Below are positions 57,990 to 64,000 of a stretch of 64,000 nucleotides of DNA, one piece after another. The position numbers and the translations under genes were made by a program. The stretch covers positions 789,501 to 853,500 of the forward strand of contig JAUIRK010000896.1 in assembly GCA_030549495.1 (NCBI GenBank). The letters are read 5' to 3'. Below the pieces are notes generated by a model. The model did no database searches. It was not told where the DNA came from and saw nothing but the letters and a program-made list of their open reading frames with translations. Origin of the DNA: Nectonema munidae. Taxonomy: Eukaryota; Nematomorpha; Nectonematoida; Nectonematidae. Numbering within the stretch: the stretch's first letter is position 1; each line of letters starts with the position of its first letter.

Positions 57990-58940
57990 TATCATATTTG
58001 AGAAATTATACAAGGAACATTAATCTTGATGACCTTATGAAAGTGTTGCTGAAAATTCTCGCAGAATTCAATTGTTTTCAATCTATAAATGAATTTGGCA
58101 TTGTTGATTTGATAAGAAAATGTGTATATTTCATGTAAAATTTTAATGAATGTTCTCGAAGACATTTTAGAAATAAACCGCAACTTTGTTTCACACTTAT
58201 AAATATTTCCAAATTCTAAATGCAACAATCCATAAATGAAATAGGCATTGTTGATTTTTTTATAAAAGCGTGTATATTTCATGTAAAATTTTAATTAATG
58301 TTCTCGGAGACAGATTTAAAAATAAACCGCAAATTTGTTTTACATTGATTAGCATTTTCAAATTCTAAATGCAAAAAGAATTTATAAATGAAATTGCGAT
58401 TGTTAATTTGTTATAATAATGTGTATATTCCATGTAAAATTTGAATGAATGTTTTCAGAGACAGATTTTAGAAGTAAACCGCAGGTTTGTTACACACTTA
58501 TATGTATTTTCAATTTCAAAATTCCAAAAATGAAATCAGTATGCCCGATTTGATATAAAAAAATATATCATGTAAAATTTGAAGGTATATTTTATTAGAT
58601 ATATTTCTCATCAATCAAAATTTTGATTGACATTTCCCAATAAATAACCATGATTTTGAAAAAATTTAAAAAATAAAGTGTTATGTGTTCAAAACTGTAT
58701 ATATTTATAAATTTTCAAACGAGTATATAATATAGAACCAAGGTTATACGCTTAACTAAAGATACTGTCAGAATTTTGCTGAAAAAGTTTAACTTTTAAT
58801 TTTGATTGACAGATTTAGACATGAAAAGGTGATTCAACTGCCATGAAAATGGTATCAAAAGATGCAGCTATCAATTTTAGGAAATGTCACGAAGTATGGT
58901 AGCAAAAGATGTAGTCATTTTGGTACAAGAGAAATTTTAG
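57990..58940. repeat. Repeat family D, tandem units of about 148 bp, inside B
   Basis: The phrase catgtaaaatttnaatgaat marks unit starts at about 58132, 58280, 58429 and 58567, giving periods of about 148, 149 and 138. Each unit contains a 'taaaccgcaaxtttg' block and a 'caaattctaaatgc' block. The family's tail follows (58790-58940), is split by A' and resumes at 63565. Open frames here are chance. Confidence 0.65.
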
Positions 58941-59112
58941 GGTAATGTTGCACTATCCGTGCATTGATGAAAAGCAATTTTAATTGGAAAGAAGTTGTTC
59001 AATGATATAATGCTTTCATATGTCAATCTTTACTTGAATGCGATTATAGTTTGAGTATCGCACTATACGTGCATTGTAGCAAATACAGTCTATGCCTGCC
59101 TCCATAATACGA

Positions 59113-59815
59113 GTGTGTTTGAATTTCGATGGTTTTAAAAAAATCGTGAAGTGTTGAGAATATCTCTCGATTCAAACACATGAACATATTGTCAGGAATA
59201 GTAATAAAAAGAAGTTTTGTTTTATAATGTATGTATTATTTTGTTAAATATTCGTGGAATATACAAACATTTGAATATTAAATATTTATGTAATAATTTG
59301 AATTTTCTGACTATTTAATAGTATATTATTATATATTAATTAGATACAAATCATGTCTCTAAAAAGAATATAAATGACGGTGAAGGAAGGAAAAATAGAG
59401 AGAAATAGAAGTAAAGAAGGAAATAATAGGAAAATATGAGAATGGTGTTCGTGTTTAATCTTGATCGACTATGGATAGAAGTCGACAATATCAACGTTTT
59501 GAAAAATAAAGAGATCTAAAGCGTGATGTTGAAAGGATCTAAAGGAATAAGAAGAAAGAAAAATAATTGAAGAAGTGAGAAGTTTGTTGTGTATAAAGAG
59601 AAACAGTGAAAGGGGATAGGTGGTGAGTATCGGAAGGGAAATATCTATGATAGTATAAAATTCTGGGAAGTCTAAAGATTGTATGAAGAGAGGATGGTCG
59701 AAAGTAAGAAAAGAAGGGAATTCAAGTGTAGGTGGAGAGGGGGTAAAGGAAGGAGGAGAGTGATTTGGATAGAGGGCATTTGGAGAGAAGGTTGGATGTC
59801 GTAGAAGTGAGGGGG
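59113..59815. other. About 700 bp of extra sequence in A' absent from A
   Basis: A reads directly from the cataataagag phrase into tatatctacatg. A' has this segment in between. It begins with an inverted pair, tgtgtttgaat and attcaaacaca (59112-59175), and turns purine-rich on the plus strand (59380-59810). Its minus-strand open frame is compositionally biased (Ser/Pro/Leu) and not called as a gene. No target duplication was identified. Confidence 0.4.
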
Positions 59816-60026
59816 ATGTATATCTACATGATACACATCCTACCAAATAGAACAACACAGTCTGTGTTTCTCTCTCTTCACTACTATACACACACATACA
59901 AATTGAAGACTAGTATTATGGACAATACAGGCATAAGTGCAACATGGACGAGATATTTAAAAAGGTTGTAGGACATTCCTCGCCAAGAGACATTTCTCGC
60001 CATCAACATTAGGAGATGGATGAGAT

Positions 60027-60910
60027 GGCAAGCGGCTATTCCTCGCCAAGAAACATTTCTCGCCATCCACATTAGGAGATGGATGAGATATAGTGATGAA
60101 TTATACATTTTTCTTTCTTTTGATCGTGCCGCATTCACACTACCACTCGATTTCTTGCCACATGATAGTATTATTTTTCTCATCACTTTTCACTCGTTTC
60201 TTTCGCAACTAATATTTTCCTTATCACTTCTCTCTCGTGTCTCTCGCAACTATTATTTTTCTCATCACTTCTTCTATACTTAGCGGCATCACAAACCATT
60301 CAGCAAACACAAATGCACAAACTCACTTTTATAAACATTTATAATTCATATTTTTAACTTGATTCTACGCAAATCATATTATTTTTAGATATAGTCATAA
60401 ATATTAAATATATTTTAAGATATACTATTAAATTTATAGATTTACTTGTAAAATATTTTTTAAATATACCTGAAAATGTTTCATGAAGGATTTAAGTATT
60501 ACAAAAGAAGGGAAGATAGTGATTAGATTGCTATTACTGCAGTAAAAGTTCTTGTTGTCCTGGTGAGAGAATATTTTTTTAAGTTTGTCTGATCTTATTA
60601 GCTTTTGCAACTATAATCATACAATACACAAATTTTAGTTTTATAACTTTATCTGGTCTACCTTTTTCGCTATCAAATTTAGCAAATATTGGCACGTGCT
60701 CGTTCATCTTGCTAATTATTTAAAAAAAAGCACAAAATGATAATAATTCATGGCTATATAAACTGCACAGAATTTTTATTTCTACAATCCATAACCGTTG
60801 TGGGAAAAAATCTTGCCCAAGTATTCTCATAATTTTGAAATCATAAAAAATATTTTCAAAATATCATTTTTATCTATACTCAACAAATGTTTATTTAATA
60901 ATAGAACTAA
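60027..60910 (+). repeat. Left arm of the element C inverted repeat
   Basis: Nearly identical, on reading, to the complement of 62245-63124, with scattered substitutions and small indels. It includes the distinctive ctcgccaagaaacatttctc near its outer end. Confidence 0.85.
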
Positions 60911-61389
60911 TAATATAGGTAGCGCTATTAGTAATTATAACTCAATGAATGGTACAATTCATTTTATTAGTATGCAGCTAAAATTCAGGTACAATAAAAT
61001 TGGGATATTTAAATGATTACGATACTGTTTATGACAAATTTTTGTAATTCTCGAGAATAAAAAAATTTCTTATAGTGTTGCTTATTGCATATTTTTTACT
61101 GAATTTTATAGAGCAAAATTTACTTTTATATTATATTCTAATTTTTTCAACATTCACTAGTTTCATTCTTTAATATGATCAACTTGAAATTAATACAAAG
61201 AGTATAAGTAAACACAAAAAGATACAAAATACATCACCAACTAAATACGATAAATCTTTTGGTTTGCATTTGTATGATTTTACTCATGGTGATCAGATCA
61301 TTTCTTTGTTTGTCCGCATAACATTGTTACTCATAACCATAAGTTTTGAACATAATCTATTCTTAATATGGTGGTAAGGCTTTGGATTT

Positions 61390-61638
61390 TTAATTAAGGT
61401 AGAATAAAACAACTTGTGTATCGTTAAGAAATGCGTGTATGGATATTATTTGGTAGAATAAAAGTGGCGCTTTTTTAAAAGTTCCATCTATATATATTTC
61501 AGAAACATGAGCGGTTTGAACTAAATGTTCCAATATCTTTTCATGAAAAATGATTAATCTTTTGTTTTGCTCTGTAAAAGCATCCAGTTGCAAAAAAATT
61601 AAGGCGATTTGCTGATGTATATTTTTCAGGTATATCAA
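61390..61638 (-). pseudogene. MULE transposase core fragment
   Basis: An 82-codon minus-strand frame. Residues 48-80 read IYIDGTFKKAPLLFYQIIS and then IHAFLNDTQVVLFYLN. DGTFxxxPxxFxQxxxIH is the hallmark of the first catalytic Asp region of MULE transposases of the animal FLYWCH-associated type. Upstream on the minus strand (61674-61856) YPRRWKKLYIQKK may be part of the preceding DNA-binding region. The second Asp and Glu regions were not recognised. It lies in the spacer of foldback C, so C is probably derived from an autonomous MULE. Confidence 0.7.
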
Positions 61639-62244
61639 AATTTAAATCCGTTGTAGGCTTTGTTCCTATTTTATTATATCTTATTTTTCTCAAGATGCTT
61701 TTTTTGAATGTATAATTTTTTCCATCTTCTTGGGTAAGATTTGTTATATTTTCCTTTCGAATAAAATAAATTTAAAAAAGTTTTAATAAATTTTTGAAAA
61801 GTTAAAAAAATACTGATAAATTTAAATAGTTGTTTTATATGAATATTTAGCTTCATGTTTTATATTTTGGTCAAACTTTTCAACTCGCTCATTAATCTTC
61901 TCATGATTATGATCAAAAAAGGAAAAGTGTTATTGGATTCATCATTTCTAACTATAACTTTAGCTAAAAAATTTTTCAAAAATAATAAAAATATAAAATC
62001 ATGGGAAAAACTAAAAATAATTACTTTGTAATTTTAACTTTAATAAAATTTTGTATAATACGAAAAGCACAAAATAAATTTTTTTTAAACAATATCTTCT
62101 ATTTAAAAATAAATTATAAATCAATGGAAAACTGATTAAAAATATATGAAATATTCAAATTCATATTATTTTTGCTTTATTTTATTTGAAAGAAAATTAA
62201 AAAAACTAAATGCAACTAAAACTGAAAAAACATCGCATTTATAC

Positions 62245-63124
62245 TTAGTTCTATTATTAAATAAACATTTGTTGAGTATAGATAAAAATGATATTTTGAA
62301 AATATTTTTTATGATTTCAAAATTTTGAGAATACTTGGGCAAGATTTTTTCCCACAACGGTTATGGATTGTAGAAATAAAAATTCTGTGCAGTTTATATA
62401 GCCATGAATTATTATCATTTTGTGCTTTTTTTTAAATAATTAGCAAGATGAACGAGCACGTGCCAATATTTGCTAAATTTGATAGCGAAAAAGGTAGACC
62501 AGATAAAGTTATAAAACTAAAATTTGTGTATTGTATGATTATAGTTGCAAAAGCTACTAAGATCAGACAAACTTAAAAAAATATTCTCTCACCAGGACAA
62601 CAAGAACTTTTACTGCAGTAATAGCAATCTGATCACTATCTTCCCTTCTTTTGTAATACTTAAACCCTTGATGAAACATTTTCAGGTATATTTAAAAAAT
62701 ATTTTACAACTAAATCTATAAATTTAATAGTATATCAATATATCTAATATTTATGAGTATATCTAAAAATAATATGATTTGCGTAGAATCAAGTTAAAAA
62801 TGTGAATTATAAATGTTTATAAAAGTGAGTTTGTGCATTTGTGTTTGCTGAATGGTTTGTGATGCCGCTAGATATAGAAGAAGTGATGAGAAAAATAATA
62901 GTTGCGAGAGACACGAGAGAGAAGGGATAAGGAAAATATTAGTAGCGAAAGAAACGAGTGAAAAGTGATGAGAAAAATAATACTATCATGTGGCAAGAAA
63001 TCGAGTGGTAGTGTGAAAGCGGGACGATCAAAAGAAAGAAAAATGTATAATTCATCACTATATCTCATCCATCTCCTAATGTTGATGGCGAGAAATGTCT
63101 CTTGGCGAGGAATAGCCGCTTGCC
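62245..63124 (-). repeat. Right arm of the element C inverted repeat
   Basis: Complement of 60027-60910. Mirror-image open frames in the two arms (for example those starting MWEKILPKYS) reflect the shared sequence and are not independent genes. Confidence 0.85.
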
Positions 63125-63564
63125 ATTTAAAAAGAGGAAGACAATATTAAATTTGTGCTGAAATTTTAATCAAGAGTTATTGAATTTTCAAGACGCAATA
63201 ACATTTGTGAAATACCCTCTCCTTCACTGTTGTTATAACTCAAGTGTGTATGATGAATCTAAAAAGATTTGTGTTGGTAAGCCATTTAGTATAGGAGAGC
63301 GTCCCTGTCTCATACGGCTCATCATCTCTTCATCACAGCATTATGCATAGAGACACGTTACATCCCACTATGTGTGTATCATGTAGATATACTCGTATTA
63401 TGTAGGCAGGCATAGACTGTATTTGCTACAATGCACGTATAGTGCGATACTCAAACTATAATCGCATTCAAGAAAAGATTGACATATGAAAGCATTATAT
63501 CATTGGACAACTTCTTTCCAATTAAAATTGCTTTTCATCAATGCACGGATAGTGCAACATTACC

Positions 63565-63693
63565 AATTTTAGTTGTAGGGGGGGGGGCTAAAATAGCCCC
63601 CTCGTCACTGATAGGGTTAAAAATTGATTTAGATTTTTAAATATAAGCCTATTTTTTGTGCCCCCCATGTACTTCGCTCTGGCTACGCCACTG
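63565..63693. repeat. End of family D and right terminus of element B
   Basis: After A' ends, family D resumes with aattttagttgta, a run of nine G and gctaaaatagccccc ... cactgatagggttaa, the same tail as at 1347-1375. B's right terminus follows at 63681-63693. Confidence 0.6.
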
Positions 63694-64000
63694 AACTCAA
63701 GTGTGTATGATGAATCTAAAAAGATTTGTGTTGGTAACCCATATAGTATAAGAGAGCGTCCCTGTCTCATACAGCTCATCATCACAGCATTATGCATAGA
63801 CACGTTACATCGCACTATATGTGTATCATGTAGATATACTCGTATTATGGAGGCTGGCATAGACTGTATTTGCTACAATGCACGTATAGTGCGATACTCA
63901 AACTATAATCGCATTCAAGAAAAGATTGACATATGAAAGCATTATATCATTGAACAACTTCCTTCCAATTAAAATTGCTTTTTATCAATGCACGGATAGT
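63694..64000 (-). mobile_element. Element A, right half, truncated by the window end
   Basis: Resumes at aactcaagtgtgtatgat after B and runs into A's right terminal repeat. It contains the complements of both gcactatMcgtgcattg sites. The window stops within the outermost site, about 13 bases before A's expected end. Confidence 0.75.

Larger units (their letters stand above)
59965..63124. mobile_element. Element C: Mutator-like foldback with 10-bp target duplication
   Basis: Inverted arms of about 880 bp (60027-60910 and 62245-63124) enclose a 1334-bp spacer. A perfect 10-bp duplication atttaaaaag flanks the element (59955-59964 and 63125-63134). The empty site is intact in element A at about 55255-55275. 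The left end carries an extra copy of the terminal 60 bp (59965-60026), beginning gttgtagg, while the other terminal copies begin ggcaagcggc. The spacer contains a MULE transposase remnant. The duplication length, long arms and transposase agree on the Mutator-like superfamily. Confidence 0.85.
58941..63564. mobile_element. Element A' (second copy of A) inserted in family D
   Basis: Termini ggtaatgttgcac and gtgcaacattacc are a perfect inverted pair within longer terminal repeats (about 172 bp shared on the left before a divergent segment). A perfect 8-bp duplication aattttag flanks it (58933-58940, 63565-63572). Compared with A, the left arm contains about 700 bp of extra sequence (59113-59815), and element C is inserted at 59965. 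The superfamily is unclear; 8-bp duplications occur in hAT, P and Merlin-like elements. Confidence 0.75.
55377..63693. mobile_element. Element B: 8.3-kb hAT-type insertion inside A
   Basis: The left terminus cagaggcgtagct and the right terminus ggctacgccactg are an inverted pair. The flanks are a perfect 8-bp duplication aactcaag (55369-55376 and 63694-63701). The uninterrupted sequence survives as an empty site inside element A' at about 63236-63260 (ataactcaagtgtgtatgat). B contains a gag-like coding remnant, repeat family D, and element A' with its own insertion. It has no visible transposase. Confidence 0.75.

Noticed and set aside
59469-59897. A 142-codon Ser/Pro/Leu-rich gene on the minus strand
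   Set aside because: It overlaps a purine-rich low-complexity segment and an element boundary, and its composition explains the open frame.
60798-61016. Paired genes at 60798 and 62357 with the same start
   Set aside because: They are mirror images in the two arms of foldback C and show no domain.

Overview
This is a strongly A+T-rich piece (roughly 70-75% A+T by eye) of a metazoan nuclear genome, most likely an arthropod. The reasons are the mix of transposon lineages (Tigger/pogo, piggyBac, ZBED5-like hAT, Mutator-like, Ty3/Gypsy, an RNase H-bearing non-LTR element, tRNA-derived SINEs), a very short GT-AG intron and abundant TTAA and TA elements. The sequence alone does not fix the species. 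There are no bacterial operons, no CRISPR array and no rRNA. No complete host gene is visible; the best trace of one is a candidate last exon at 20326-20441. Nearly everything recognisable is a mobile element, usually broken, and much of the rest is featureless A/T-rich DNA.

Layout. 1-1375: tandem-repeat family 'D' interrupted by a Tigger remnant. 2.4-6.6 kb: a TTAA MITE and a decayed piggyBac element carrying a SINE with target duplications. 7.7-8.6 kb: a hAT derivative. 10.5-11.2 kb: a recognisable multicopy protein family of unknown function. 13-15.7 kb: MITEs. 17.2-19.0 kb: a complete but dead hAT (ZBED5-like) with 7/8-matching target duplication. 20.3 kb: candidate host exon. 21.9-23.8 kb: pogo/Tigger-type MITEs. 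26.26-28.60 kb: a young, internally deleted Gypsy element with identical-looking 304-bp LTRs. 28.65-31.13 kb: a TTAA-flanked DNA element with an unclassified putative transposase. 32.9-38.1 kb: TTAA MITEs around a 3.26-kb hAT-type element that holds several nested repeats. 38.8-40.99 kb: Tigger, then an older reversed copy of the same Gypsy family. 44.9-51.2 kb: Tigger with an intron, then hAT, piggyBac and LINE remnants on the minus strand. 53.6-54.4 kb: a hAT 3' end. 54.9-64.0 kb: a four-level nest of insertions.

Most notable. (1) The Gypsy element has a 12-nt primer-binding-site candidate right after its 5' LTR that is perfectly complementary to the predicted 5' end of its own RNA, as in Tf1-type self-priming; a diverged second copy keeps the same layout. 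(2) TTAA-flanked MITEs of several different sequences, and the piggyBac pseudogene itself, each carry a palindrome next to a terminus; the palindromes differ in sequence but stay palindromic. (3) The 28.65-31.13 kb element pairs TTAA target sites with a protein that does not look like piggyBac. (4) The right-hand 9 kb can be resolved by target duplications and empty sites into element A containing B containing A' containing a Mutator-like foldback C, and it predicts the bases just past the window end.
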